From Mesorhizobium sp. Root102 (GTDB taxonomy: Bacteria > Pseudomonadota > Alphaproteobacteria > Rhizobiales > Rhizobiaceae), in NCBI RefSeq assembly GCF_001425625.1, contig NZ_LMCP01000012.1, positions 250,620-314,619 of the forward strand: a stretch of DNA of 64,000 nucleotides. The letters are read 5' to 3'. Under the pieces are notes generated by a model. The model saw only the letters and a program-made list of their open reading frames with translations. It was not told the DNA's origin and made no database searches. Position numbers and translations under genes: made by a program. This document shows positions 54,658 through 63,431 of this stretch, piece after piece. Each line of letters begins with the position of its first letter. The first letter of the stretch is position 1.

Positions 54658-55002
54658 TCAGCGGATCATGTAGACCTTCTTGATGGTCTCATGGACGGTG
54701 CAGACACCCTTCCAGTCCTGCGGAAAGAAGGCTGCCGTGTCCGGCTCGATCTCGATGACCTCGCCGGATTCATGCACATAGGTGCAGCGCCCTTCGAGGA
54801 AGTGGCAGAACTCGTCGCGGGTGACATGGCAGTGCCATTTGCCGGGTGTGCACACCCACAGGCCACATTCGGAACGGCCCTCCGGCCCCTTGTGCAGCAG
54901 CTTCCCCGAGGTGTGGGATTCGCCCTCGATCATCGTCGGGATGACGCCCCAGTCGACGAGGTCGGTAATAGTGAGCGGAGATTGCATGATGGGTGTGGTC
55001 AT
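54658..55002 (-). CDS. Cupin_3-like protein A
   Basis: A 114-residue single cupin: ITDLVDWGVIPTMIEGESHTSGKLLHKGP, TPGKWHCHVTRDEFCHFLEGRCTYVHESGE and FFPQDWKGVCTVHETIKKVYMIR. It is one of three tandem paralogues, 14 bases upstream of the aldehyde dehydrogenase. Unlike the other two it keeps an HCH triplet that could bind metal. Its substrate is unknown; the Cupin_3 family includes EutQ-like and ureidoglycine-type proteins. Confidence 0.88.
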   Translation of the reverse strand: MTTPIMQSPLTITDLVDWGVIPTMIEGESHTSGKLLHKGPEGRSECGLWVCTPGKWHCHVTRDEFCHFLEGRCTYVHESGEVIEIEPDTAAFFPQDWKGVCTVHETIKKVYMIR

Positions 55003-55024
55003 ATCGATTTCCTTGAAATGGGGC

Positions 55025-55366
55025 TCACCGGCGCATGAAGGCCTTGGTCAGCGTTTGCGTGATGATGGAGATGCCGGTCCAGCCGGCGGGGAAGAACACC
55101 AGCGTGCCGGCCTCGACCGGAATCTGCTCGCCGTCGTCATGGATATAGCTGCCGCGTCCCGACAGGAAGTGGCAGAACTCGTCGGCGGCGAAGGTGACCT
55201 TGCGCGTGCCCGGCGTGCACGACCACAGGCCGCATTCACCCGATCCGTCCAGATTTTGCGATAGGACCTTGCCCGAGGCGCGCGGCGAACCGGCGAGCGT
55301 GTTGGTGCCCGCGCCCCAATCCTCCAGTTCCACGCTCGAGGCCTTCGGCCAGTGCGGTGTCGGCAT
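55025..55366 (-). CDS. Cupin_3-like protein B
   Basis: A 113-residue cupin: SVELEDWGAGTNTLAGSPRASGKVL, CTPGTRKVTFAADEFCHFLSGRGSYIHDDGE and FFPAGWTGISIITQTLTKAFMRR. The HxH of cupin A is replaced by KVTF, so metal binding may be lost. ATG 55366 has GGAG nine bases upstream; ATG 55381 is an alternative. A 70-base palindromic repeat separates it from cupin C. Confidence 0.85.
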   Translation of the reverse strand: MPTPHWPKASSVELEDWGAGTNTLAGSPRASGKVLSQNLDGSGECGLWSCTPGTRKVTFAADEFCHFLSGRGSYIHDDGEQIPVEAGTLVFFPAGWTGISIITQTLTKAFMRR

Positions 55367-55390
55367 GTCGTCAAGCTCCATACCTTGCTT

Positions 55391-55460
55391 GAGCATGATC
55401 TCTGGACAAACGGAAACCGTTTGTCCGAGAAAACGGTTCCCACTTTTCGGGATCATGCTT
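55391..55460. repeat. Dispersed palindromic repeat inside the cupin operon
   Basis: Outer arms AGCATGATC / GATCATGCT enclose an inner perfect 9-3-9 stem GACAAACGG-AAA-CCGTTTGTC and the ACGGTTCCCACTTTTCGGG core known from rhizobial repeats. It fits exactly between the cupin C stop and the cupin B start. Confidence 0.88.
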
Positions 55461-55811
55461 TCAGGCCAGCATGTAGACGTTGCGCATGGTCTCATGCACC
55501 GTGCATTCGCCCGTCCAGCCGGCGGGGAACATGACTACCGTCCCAGCGGAGACTTCTATCACTTCGCCGACATCCGACCGGTAGGTCGCGCGGCCGGTGA
55601 CGAAATGGCACAATTCATCGCGCGGGATGCTCAGGCGCCAGCGGCCTGGCGTGCAGACCCAGATGCCGGATTCCGGCTGGTTGTTTGGACCCTTATGCAC
55701 GAGTTTGCCGGTGGAGTGCGAAGCACCCTCCAGCGCATCCGGCTGGGCACCCCAGTCGACGAGATCGGTGCGAGTGGTGGCCTGGTGGAGATGAGGTGCG
55801 GAGGAGGTCAC
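55461..55811 (-). CDS. Cupin_3-like protein C
   Basis: A 116-residue cupin: RTDLVDWGAQPDALEGASHSTGKLVHKGP, CTPGRWRLSIPRDELCHFVTGRATYRSDVGE and MFPAGWTGECTVHETMRNVYML. It is closest to cupin A at both ends but has RLSI instead of HCH. GTG 55811 overlaps the glycosyltransferase stop (GTGA), so the two are coupled. Confidence 0.87.
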   Translation of the reverse strand: MTSSAPHLHQATTRTDLVDWGAQPDALEGASHSTGKLVHKGPNNQPESGIWVCTPGRWRLSIPRDELCHFVTGRATYRSDVGEVIEVSAGTVVMFPAGWTGECTVHETMRNVYMLA

Positions 55812-57082
55812 AGCAGCGCCTCCAGCAACCCGGCCGCCTTCTCAGGCCCATTCTGCGCGTGCATCTGCGCCGATGTCTTCGCCAGCTTGGCCTTCATCTT
55901 CGGGTCGGTCAGGCAGGCTTCGATCTTTGCGATTAGCTCGGCATCGGTCCAGTCGTAGCGCGGCATGCCGAAGCCGTGGCCGGTTTCCTCGACGCGGGTG
56001 GCGTTGTCGTGGCCGTCCCAGACATAGGGCATGATGATGGCCGGCTTGCCGAAATAGAGGCACTCGGTGAACGAGTTGTTGCCGCCATGGTGGATCACCG
56101 CGTCGACCTGCGGGATGACCGAGGGCTGCGGGAACCAGCCATCGACGATCACGTTGCCGGGCACGTCCGTATACTGGTCCTTGTAGCCGCCGACATTGAC
56201 CAGCGCCCGGTAGCGCGTCTTGCCGAGCGTCGCGATGATGCGCTTCAGCAGCTCGACATCGCCGGCGCCGAGGCTGCCGAAGGAGACATAGAGCAGCGGC
56301 CCGTCATTATTCCTGGCGAAGGTCGGCACCGTGTAGGGCCTTTCCTGCCGCACGCAGCCTTCAAGATACTGGAATTTCGCCGGATCGAGCGGATGGCGGC
56401 GCTTGAACTTTGCCGCTTCGGGGTAGAGCAGCAGGTTCAAATAGGGCGAGGCCTCGAAGAACTGACCGATCGGATAAGGCGCCTCGTCGTTGGCGGTCAG
56501 GAAGGCGTTGAAGTCGTCATGGATCGGCTTGATGACGGCGTTGAAGTGGTCTCGGTAGCGCTGGTGTCCGGCATGATCGTTCTCGCCGCAGCCCGACAGA
56601 TGCGGCGGGATGTCCTCATCCTCGATCTCGTTTTCCGAGCAGGAAATGACGCGCACCCATGGCTTGCCGAACTGCTTGATGGCGGGGAACAGGATGACGT
56701 TGTCGACGCAGATGACATCCGGCTTGATGGCTGAGAGAACGCGCGGCAGATCCTTCTGCGCCCACTTTGCGCTATCGACGATCGCCGTCCAGCAATCCTT
56801 CACGTAATTGTCGACCTGATCGTAGGGCGATTTGCGGAAGTTCGGGATGTGGCCGTTGATGAAATCTTCCCAGAACTTAGCCATCTGCTCGGGTGGCATC
56901 GGCTCGGACAGGTTTACCGGATGAGCCTCGAAGCCGTAGCCCTTGTAGACATCGACGAAGCCTGGATCGGACAGGAAAACGGCCTTGTGGCCACGCGCCT
57001 CGACCGCCTGGGCGATGCCGACGGAATTGAGCGCCGGCCCGTAGGCCGCTTCGGGAAAAAACGCGATCGTCTTCTGCGCCAT
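55808..57082 (-). CDS. MGT-type glycosyltransferase 1 (GT1/GT28 fold)
   Basis: The 424-residue UDP-glycosyltransferase-like protein has FFPEAAYGPALNSVGIAQAVEARGHKAVFLSDPGF in the acceptor half and VDGWFPQPSVIPQVDAVIHHGGNNSFTECLYFGKPAIIMPYVWDGHDNATR in the donor half, where His-His-Gly-Gly and WDGHDN replace the usual DQ motif. Such enzymes glycosylate small molecules. ATG 57082 has AGGAGAAG upstream. A paralogue lies at 62148-63431. It follows the transporter ATPase by 13 bases. Confidence 0.9.
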   Translation of the reverse strand: MAQKTIAFFPEAAYGPALNSVGIAQAVEARGHKAVFLSDPGFVDVYKGYGFEAHPVNLSEPMPPEQMAKFWEDFINGHIPNFRKSPYDQVDNYVKDCWTAIVDSAKWAQKDLPRVLSAIKPDVICVDNVILFPAIKQFGKPWVRVISCSENEIEDEDIPPHLSGCGENDHAGHQRYRDHFNAVIKPIHDDFNAFLTANDEAPYPIGQFFEASPYLNLLLYPEAAKFKRRHPLDPAKFQYLEGCVRQERPYTVPTFARNNDGPLLYVSFGSLGAGDVELLKRIIATLGKTRYRALVNVGGYKDQYTDVPGNVIVDGWFPQPSVIPQVDAVIHHGGNNSFTECLYFGKPAIIMPYVWDGHDNATRVEETGHGFGMPRYDWTDAELIAKIEACLTDPKMKAKLAKTSAQMHAQNGPEKAAGLLEALL

Positions 57083-57095
57083 CAAGCTTCTCCTG

Positions 57096-58169
57096 TCATT
57101 CTGCGAAAATTCTGACATCGGCGGCATCCCAGCCGAGTTCGACCTGGTCGCCCGACGAAACCGGCCGGCGGTCGGCGGCGTCGGCGGTGACACGCACAAG
57201 GAACGGTTTTGGCGACAGGGGCGTGCGGACATGCAGTTGCAGGTCGAGCCCCTGATAGGCCAGCGCTTCGACCGTGCCGGCGGTGCGGTTCGTGGTTTCC
57301 ACTGATGGAAACAGCCGGATGCGCTCAGGCCGAACCGAGGCGACAGCGGACGCACCGGTCGTGAGTGTGGCGGGGACCTTGCCCGATATCCGAGCGCCAT
57401 TGGCGGCCACCACGCCATCGGCGCCGGCCTTGCCCGGTACAAAATTCATCACGCCGATGAAGTCGGCGACGAAGCGGTCGGCGGGGTGCTCGTAGATCGC
57501 GTGCGGGGTGTCGCATTGCAGCAGTCTGCCATCCTTGAGCACCGCCATGCGGTCGGCCATGACGAGCGATTCCTCCTGGTCATGGGTGACGATGACAAAG
57601 GTGATGCCGACCTCGTGCTGCAGGCGCTTCAATTCCAGCTGCATGGCACCGCGCAGCTTCTTGTCGAGCGCGCCAAGCGGCTCGTCGAGCAGCAGCAGCC
57701 GGGGCCGCTTGACCAGCGCCCGGGCGAGCGCGACGCGCTGCTTCTGGCCGCCCGACAATTGCTCCGGTTTGCGGTCGGCGAAGGCGACGAGTTCGGTGGT
57801 TGCCAGGATGGCGTCGACGCGGGAGCGGATTTCTGACGCCGGCAAACGTTCCATCTCAAGGCCGTAGGACACGTTGGCCCTGACGCTCATATGCGGGAAC
57901 AGCGCGTAGGACTGGAACATCAGATTGACCGGCCGCTTGTTGGGCGGGATCCTGGCGATGTCGCGGCCGTCGAGCAGGATGCGCCCGTCATTGGGCGTCT
58001 CGAAGCCGGCCAGCATGCGCAGCAGCGTGGTCTTGCCGCAGCCCGATGGGCCGAGCAGCGCGAAGAACTCGTTCTCTCTGATATCGAGCGAGACGCCGTC
58101 GACAGCCCTCACCCAGCCGAAATTCTTAGACACCTTGTCGATGGCCAGCAGCGTGCGCGGTTCGCTCAT
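57096..58169 (-). CDS. Polyamine-type ABC transporter ATPase (operon 2)
   Basis: The 357-residue PotA-like ATPase has FALLGPSGCGKTTLLRML, LSGGQKQRVALARALV, LLLLDEPLGALDKKLR and VTHDQEES, then a TOBE domain (VASVRPERIRLFPS). It overlaps the permease stop by four bases (ATGA). It is the fourth gene of the leftward cluster. Confidence 0.93.
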   Translation of the reverse strand: MSEPRTLLAIDKVSKNFGWVRAVDGVSLDIRENEFFALLGPSGCGKTTLLRMLAGFETPNDGRILLDGRDIARIPPNKRPVNLMFQSYALFPHMSVRANVSYGLEMERLPASEIRSRVDAILATTELVAFADRKPEQLSGGQKQRVALARALVKRPRLLLLDEPLGALDKKLRGAMQLELKRLQHEVGITFVIVTHDQEESLVMADRMAVLKDGRLLQCDTPHAIYEHPADRFVADFIGVMNFVPGKAGADGVVAANGARISGKVPATLTTGASAVASVRPERIRLFPSVETTNRTAGTVEALAYQGLDLQLHVRTPLSPKPFLVRVTADAADRRPVSSGDQVELGWDAADVRIFAE

Positions 58170-58960
58170 TGGCCGATGATTCCCCTGTTAAGCCGCTGCG
58201 ACAGGGTCAGCGCGGTGATCGAGACCGCCATGACGATGGTCGCCAGCGCGTTGATCTCCGGCGTGATGCCGAAGCGGATCATGGCGTAGATCTGCATCGG
58301 CAGCGTCGTCGAGGCGCGCCCGGCGCCGGCGGTGAAGAAAGCGATGATGAATTCGTCGACCGAGAGCGTGAAGGCAAGCAGTGCGCCGGCGATCACCGCA
58401 GGCGCGATGACCGGCAATGTCACCCGCCTGAAGGTGGTGATGGCCGACGCGCCGAGATCGGCCGATGCCTCGACAATCGACCAGTCGAAACTCTTCAACC
58501 GCGCGCGCACCACCGAGCAGACGAAGGCGAGGTTGAAGACGACATGGGCGAGGATGATGGTGTGCAGCCCCATGGTCAGGTTGAGCATGGAGAAGAAACT
58601 CAGCAGCGCGATGGCCAACACGATGTCGGGGATGATCATCGGCGCGAAGATCAGCGCTTCGAGGCCCTTGCCATATTGCCGGCGCATCTCGACGCCGATC
58701 GCCAGCAGCGTGCCGAGCAGCGTGGCGATTGCGGTCGAGACCAGCGCCACGATCAGCGTGTTGAGCGCGGCGGAGAGAATGGCGCTGTTCGAGGCCAGCG
58801 AGGCATACCATTTCAGCGAGAAGCCCGACCACGCCGTCGGCAGCCCGCCTTCGTTGAAGGAGAGCGCCACCAGAACGGCGATCGGGATGTAGAGGAAAGC
58901 GAAGACCAGGCTGAGCACGACCCAGAGCGTGTGGCGCGTCGCGGGGGAGCGCTCAGCCAT
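58166..58960 (-). CDS. Polyamine-type ABC permease PotC-like (operon 2)
   Basis: The 264-residue permease has about six helices and the EAA loop SFDWSIVEASADLGASAITTFRRVTLPVIAP. Its start overlaps the previous permease end by eight bases. Confidence 0.92.
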   Translation of the reverse strand: MAERSPATRHTLWVVLSLVFAFLYIPIAVLVALSFNEGGLPTAWSGFSLKWYASLASNSAILSAALNTLIVALVSTAIATLLGTLLAIGVEMRRQYGKGLEALIFAPMIIPDIVLAIALLSFFSMLNLTMGLHTIILAHVVFNLAFVCSVVRARLKSFDWSIVEASADLGASAITTFRRVTLPVIAPAVIAGALLAFTLSVDEFIIAFFTAGAGRASTTLPMQIYAMIRFGITPEINALATIVMAVSITALTLSQRLNRGIIGQ

Positions 58961-59828
58961 CGGTGTCTCCGCCGGATTGCACGGTGTGGCCCGAGGCGCG
59001 ATTGGCGGCCAGCGCCTGTGCCATCAGCACAAGAAGCATGATGGCGATCAGCGCCATGGCGAGTGCCGCCCCGAAAGGCCAGTCATTGGCGGTCAGGAAC
59101 TGGTCGTAGACGAGGTTGCCGATCATCTGGAAGCGGCCGCCGCCAAGCAGCGCCGGCGTGACGAAATTGCCGATCGACAGCACGAAGACAAACACCGCGC
59201 CGGCGGCAATGCCCGGCACTGTCAGCGGCAGGATGACACGGCGGAATGTGGTGGTGGCCGAGGCGCCGAGGTCACGCGAGGCCTCGGCCAGTTCCGGGTT
59301 GAGGCGCGACAGTGGCGCGTAGCAGGCGAGGATGACGAAGGGCAGATAGTTGTAGACGAGGCCGGCGATGACGGCGCCTTCCGTGTAGAGCATCGATGGC
59401 GGTTCGCCGGTATAGCCGAACCAGCGCAAGAGCTGCGTGATCAGGCCCTCACGGTTGAGCAGCACGATCCAGGCATAAGTGCGGATCAGATAGTTGGACC
59501 AGAACGGCAGCACCGCGAAGAACAGGAACACCGGCTGCCACCGACGCGGTGCGGCCGCAATCGCATAGGCGGCCGCATAGCCGATCACCACAGCGATCAG
59601 CGTTGCCGTGCCGGCAATGCGCGCCGAGTTGAGGAAAATGCCGGCATAGAGCGGGTCGAAGACCAGCCCGAAATTCTCCAGCGTGAAACTGTAGTCGATG
59701 CCACCATAGATGCCGCGCCGGAAGAAGGCGAGCGCCAGCACCAGTGCGCACGGCACCACCATCAGCGCAGTCAGCCAGACCAGCGCCGGGGCCATCAGCA
59801 AGAGGGAACGAAGTCGGGTCTGGGACAA
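58953..59828 (-). CDS. Polyamine-type ABC permease PotB-like (operon 2)
   Basis: The 291-residue permease has an EAA loop RLNPELAEASRDLGASATTTFRRVILPLTVPG. The start appears to be TTG 59828, with no strong ribosome site; translation may depend on coupling across the 65-base gap after the binding protein, which holds a stable hairpin. Confidence 0.88.
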   Translation of the reverse strand: MSQTRLRSLLLMAPALVWLTALMVVPCALVLALAFFRRGIYGGIDYSFTLENFGLVFDPLYAGIFLNSARIAGTATLIAVVIGYAAAYAIAAAPRRWQPVFLFFAVLPFWSNYLIRTYAWIVLLNREGLITQLLRWFGYTGEPPSMLYTEGAVIAGLVYNYLPFVILACYAPLSRLNPELAEASRDLGASATTTFRRVILPLTVPGIAAGAVFVFVLSIGNFVTPALLGGGRFQMIGNLVYDQFLTANDWPFGAALAMALIAIMLLVLMAQALAANRASGHTVQSGGDTDG

Positions 59829-59846
59829 TTTTCGGGTACCGCTCAG

Positions 59847-59872
59847 GGCCGGCGGCAGAAACGCCGCCGGCC
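59847..59872 (-). repeat. Intercistronic hairpin after the binding-protein gene (operon 2)
   Basis: Perfect 10-bp stem GGCCGGCGGC / GCCGCCGGCC with a six-base loop, 21 bases after the binding-protein stop. It has no T-run. It mirrors the hairpin at 47567-47588 in operon 1. Confidence 0.72.
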
Positions 59873-59893
59873 GTGATCTCAGGTTGACGCCGC

Positions 59894-60958
59894 CTACTGC
59901 GCGGCCTTGATCTCGCTGACGATCTTCGAATAGTCGCGCTGGGCATCACCGACGTCGCGCAGCTGTTCGAACTTGACGAGATCGGCCACCGGCATCGCCA
60001 TGTTGGGGAATTTTGCCAGGAAGTCGGCCGGCAGGCTTTCCATGGCCGGCTTGTTCGGCACCTTGTAGTCGATGTTCTGCGCTGCCCAGGCGTGGTTCTT
60101 GGCGTCGAGCATGAAGTTGATGAACTGGAAGGCGGCGTCCTTGTTGGCGGAGGCCTTCATCACAACCATCGTGTCGACCCACAGGTCGGAGCCTTCCTTG
60201 GGAATGACGTACTTGATCTCGGGCTTTTCGGCGATGCCGTAATTGCACCAGCCGTCCCATGCCTGCACCATCAGCGCCTCACCGGACACCAGCTTGGAAT
60301 AGAAGGTGGTGTCGTCATAGGCGAGCAGGGTTTTCTTGGCCGAGATCAGCAGGTCCTTGACCTCGGCCATCTTGACCGGGTCGGTTTCGTTGACCGAATA
60401 GCCCTTGTCGAGCTGGCCGGCGGCCAGCAGCCAGCGGTCGGTCGCCAGCATGGTGGTCTTGCCCTTCAATTCGTCGGAAGGAGCAAGCAGGTCGCTCCAG
60501 CTGGTCGGCGCCACCTTGACCAGGTCCGAGCGGTAGCAAAGACCTGTCGTGCCCCAGGTGTAGGGCACGGAGAAGGCATTGCCGACATCGTGCGGCAGCT
60601 TGGTCGCCTCGGGATAGAGATTGGCGAGGTTCGGGATCTTGGCGTGGTCGATCGTCTCGGTCAGGCCGAGCTTGTTCAGCACCTCGGCGAAGGGCGAGGA
60701 AACAAAGACCACGTCATAGCCCTTGCCGCCGGCGGCGATGAGCTTGCCCATGATCTCTTCATTGGTGGCGTGCACCACCACTTCGCCCGAAACGCCGGTC
60801 GCGGTCTTGAAGGCGGCCATCGCGTCTGATGCCATGTAGCCGTCCCAGTTGGAAATGACGAGATCGGCAGCCAGCGCCGGCGCGGACAGTGCCAAGGCCA
60901 GGCCAAGTGCGATCGAAGATGTTTTCAGCGCACGGCGCCGCAGGCTGGTAGCGGTCAT
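59894..60958 (-). CDS. Polyamine-type ABC transporter substrate-binding protein (operon 2)
   Basis: The 354-residue PotD-like protein has a signal peptide (LKTSSIALGLALALSAPALA) and LVISNWDGYMASDAM, VVHATNEEIMGKLIA, PYTWGTTGLCYRSD and MVQAWDGWCNYGIAEKP, matching the ligand pocket order of the family. ATG 60958 follows GGGAGTCTGTC. It heads the leftward operon and is divergent from a GntR regulator. Confidence 0.93.
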   Translation of the reverse strand: MTATSLRRRALKTSSIALGLALALSAPALAADLVISNWDGYMASDAMAAFKTATGVSGEVVVHATNEEIMGKLIAAGGKGYDVVFVSSPFAEVLNKLGLTETIDHAKIPNLANLYPEATKLPHDVGNAFSVPYTWGTTGLCYRSDLVKVAPTSWSDLLAPSDELKGKTTMLATDRWLLAAGQLDKGYSVNETDPVKMAEVKDLLISAKKTLLAYDDTTFYSKLVSGEALMVQAWDGWCNYGIAEKPEIKYVIPKEGSDLWVDTMVVMKASANKDAAFQFINFMLDAKNHAWAAQNIDYKVPNKPAMESLPADFLAKFPNMAMPVADLVKFEQLRDVGDAQRDYSKIVSEIKAAQ

Positions 60959-61069
60959 GACAGACTCCCATTCCGGTTGATCGTCGAATTTCATTCGCCG
61001 GACCAACGCTTGCGACCCGTGTCGCTGCCTCGATCCTGTTCCCTCGGTCTTTTTGTCGCCGATTGTCCT

Positions 61070-61098
61070 GACAGTACTATTGCAGAAAAAAGTACGTC
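61070..61098. promoter_or_regulatory. Candidate operator in the GntR / ABC divergent region
   Basis: GACAGTAC and GTACGTC form an imperfect dyad (one extra base) around an A-rich 14-base spacer, in the AT-rich middle of the 216-base gap. TTGACA on the minus strand at 61115-61110 could be part of a promoter for the ABC operon. No clear -10 was found. Confidence 0.35.
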
Positions 61099-61174
61099 AA
61101 TCCATAATTTGTCAAGCGACCGTGGAATCTGGCCGATTGCGTCCGTGCTGGCGATCGGTCAAATCAATGCGGTC

Positions 61175-62137
61175 ATGTCGTTTTCCACGAGACCAGTCAT
61201 GCAAGCCGCACCCCGACGACCCCGCACCAACCATCTCGATCTGGCGCAGCGCATCCTGGACGTGGCGCGGCAGCGCGGTTTTGAGCCCGGTGCACGCTTG
61301 CCTGAGCAGCAGATCGCCTCGCTGTGCAATGTTTCTCGCACGCCGGTACGGGCGGCACTCGGCCTGCTCGCGGAGCGGGGCGTCGTGCGCTGGGAGGCGG
61401 ATTCCGGGTATCACCTGGCGATCGACCTCACGGCGCAGGCTTCGATCGCCACTGAATTGCCCGCTACCGAGGAGGACGAGCTGGCCGAGGCGATCCTGCG
61501 TGATCGATCTGCCCGGCGGCTGGACCAGACGGTGACCGTCGCGGGGCTGATGCGGCGCTACAGTGCTGAGCGCAAGACGGTACTAAAAGCGCTCAATAAA
61601 CTGACCGAGGAGAATCTGCTGGACCGTGCGCCTGGCCAGTCCTGGTTGTTTCGGCGCACGCCCGACGATCCGGAGGCGCAAGGCGACAGCTATGAGTTCC
61701 GCTTGCTGCTGGAGCCCGCGGCCATCCTGACGCCGGGCTTCCGGCTGGGCGGCGCACGGGCGGCGACGTTGCGCCAGGGTATGGAAGCGCTGGTGGCGCT
61801 GCCTGACGCCGCATTCGACACCCGCGAGTTCCAAAGGCTGGACATTGATTTTCACGGCATGCTCGCCGAGGGCTGCGCCAACCGCTTCGTAGCCGACGCG
61901 CTGGCCGATCACCTCAGGCTGCGCCGATTGCCCGGCATCTATGCCGGCGTCAACGTCTTCCGGTTGCGGCAATCGCTGCGCGAGCACCTGAATATACTCG
62001 ACCATCTTGAAAGCCGGCAGTATGAGGTGGCGGCCGATCTGCTTCGCATCCACCTGCGGCTCTCCCGCAACCAGCGACCGCAAGCGGCCAGTCGGGGGGC
62101 TCCCGCCCTGTTCGGCATGATCAGCCGGCCGGATTGA
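61175..62137 (+). CDS. GntR-type regulator with tandem winged helices and FCD domain
   Basis: About 320 residues. The N-terminal GntR winged helix (DLAQRILDVARQRGFEPGARLPEQQIASLCNVSRTPVRAALGLLAERGVVRWE) is followed by a second winged-helix-like unit (LDQTVTVAGLMRRYSAERKTVLKALNKLTEENLLDRAPGQSWLF), then an FCD ligand domain with FDTREFQRLDIDFHGMLAEGC and REHLNILDHL. The duplicated DNA-binding part is unusual. ATG 61175 or 61199 starts it. It is 10 bases ahead of glycosyltransferase 2 and divergent from the ABC operon. Confidence 0.88.
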   Translation: MSFSTRPVMQAAPRRPRTNHLDLAQRILDVARQRGFEPGARLPEQQIASLCNVSRTPVRAALGLLAERGVVRWEADSGYHLAIDLTAQASIATELPATEEDELAEAILRDRSARRLDQTVTVAGLMRRYSAERKTVLKALNKLTEENLLDRAPGQSWLFRRTPDDPEAQGDSYEFRLLLEPAAILTPGFRLGGARAATLRQGMEALVALPDAAFDTREFQRLDIDFHGMLAEGCANRFVADALADHLRLRRLPGIYAGVNVFRLRQSLREHLNILDHLESRQYEVAADLLRIHLRLSRNQRPQAASRGAPALFGMISRPD

Positions 62138-62147
62138 CGAGGATTAA

Positions 62148-63431
62148 TTGACGCGTAAAGCCAGCCCGACCATCGCGCTGTTCCCCGAAGCCAGTTTCGG
62201 CGCGGCGTTGAATTGCGTCGGCATCGCGCAGGCATTGCGTGCCAAGGGAGCCCGGCCTGTCTTCATCTGTCATGCCGGCTTCTCCGGCGTCTTTGCCGAC
62301 TATGGTTTCCAGGAATACCAGCTGCCGACCGACGAGCCGCTGAGCGACAGCGAACGGCAGAGCTATTGGCAGGCCTTCGTGCGCCGCCATCTACCGCATT
62401 TCAGGCTGAGCCCGATCGACCAGCTGGAAACCTATGTCGCGCCGACCTGGCAAGCGATTGTCGACACCGCGGTCAATGCCGAGGCGCCGCTGCGCCAATT
62501 GCTGGCTCGGCTGAAGCCGGACGCGGTGGTGCTCGACAATGTCATCATGTTCCCGGCGATCGCCGCCGCCGGCTGCCCTTGGGTGCGCGTCGTCTCCTGC
62601 GCCGAGACCGAGCTGCCGGACGCGCAGGTGCCGCCCTATCTGTCGGGCCTTGGCGTGGATGACCCGCAACGCGCCGCGTTCGAGGCCCGCTATCTCACGG
62701 CCTCGGCACCGGCGCATGACCGCTTCAACCGCTTTCGGATGGATGCCGGCCTGGCGCCGCTGCCGAAGGGCCTGTTCCTGGAGACGTCAGCCGACCTTAA
62801 TCTGCTGCTGACGCCTTCGATCGTGCGCCGCAAGCGCGCCGAACCGCTCGACCCGGACCGCTTCGTCTATCTCGAAGGCTGCGTGCGTTCGGAAGGGCCG
62901 TTCGAGGTGCCTGTTTTTCCGCGCAATGGCGGGCCGCTGGTCTATGTCAGCTTCGGCAGCCTGGGCGCCATGGATGTCGGCCTGATCGAGCGGATGCTGG
63001 CGGTGTTCGACAGGCTTCCGGCGCGGTTCATCGTCAACGCCGGCGGCCTGCGCGACGCCTACCGCGCGGTGCCCGACAACGTCTACCTCGACGCATGGTT
63101 TCCGCAGCCTTCGGTGGTGGCGAAATCCGACCTGTTCATCCATCACGGCGGCAACAACAGCTTTTGTGAAGCGCTGCGCTTCGGCGTGCCGTCGCTGATC
63201 ATGCCGTATTGCTGGGATGGACACGACAATGCGCGCCGCGCCGTGGAGACCGGCGTCGGTGACCATATCGGCCGTGACGCCTGGACCGAAGGAGTATTGG
63301 AGAAAGCCATTCTCGGCCTGCTGGCCGACGAAGCCATGCGCGCCCGCCTCAGGGACAATGCAATCCAAATGGCGCTGAAACCCGGAACGGATGTGGCCGC
63401 GCAAGCCATACTCTCTCTGATACGGACATGA
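62148..63431 (+). CDS. MGT-type glycosyltransferase 2
   Basis: The 427-residue paralogue of glycosyltransferase 1: ALFPEASFGAALNCVGIAQALRAKGA, VYVSFGSLGAMDVGLIERML, and WFPQPSVVAKSDLFIHHGGNNSFCEALRFGVPSLIMPYCWDGHDNARR. TTG 62148 follows GAGGATTAA. The stop overlaps the ligase start by four bases (ATGA), so the two are co-translated. Confidence 0.92.
   Translation: MTRKASPTIALFPEASFGAALNCVGIAQALRAKGARPVFICHAGFSGVFADYGFQEYQLPTDEPLSDSERQSYWQAFVRRHLPHFRLSPIDQLETYVAPTWQAIVDTAVNAEAPLRQLLARLKPDAVVLDNVIMFPAIAAAGCPWVRVVSCAETELPDAQVPPYLSGLGVDDPQRAAFEARYLTASAPAHDRFNRFRMDAGLAPLPKGLFLETSADLNLLLTPSIVRRKRAEPLDPDRFVYLEGCVRSEGPFEVPVFPRNGGPLVYVSFGSLGAMDVGLIERMLAVFDRLPARFIVNAGGLRDAYRAVPDNVYLDAWFPQPSVVAKSDLFIHHGGNNSFCEALRFGVPSLIMPYCWDGHDNARRAVETGVGDHIGRDAWTEGVLEKAILGLLADEAMRARLRDNAIQMALKPGTDVAAQAILSLIRT

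Noticed and set aside
57083..57442. Longer N-terminus for glycosyltransferase 1
   Set aside because: It would lie out of frame in the ATPase gene; ATG 57082 has a strong ribosome site and begins the family fold.
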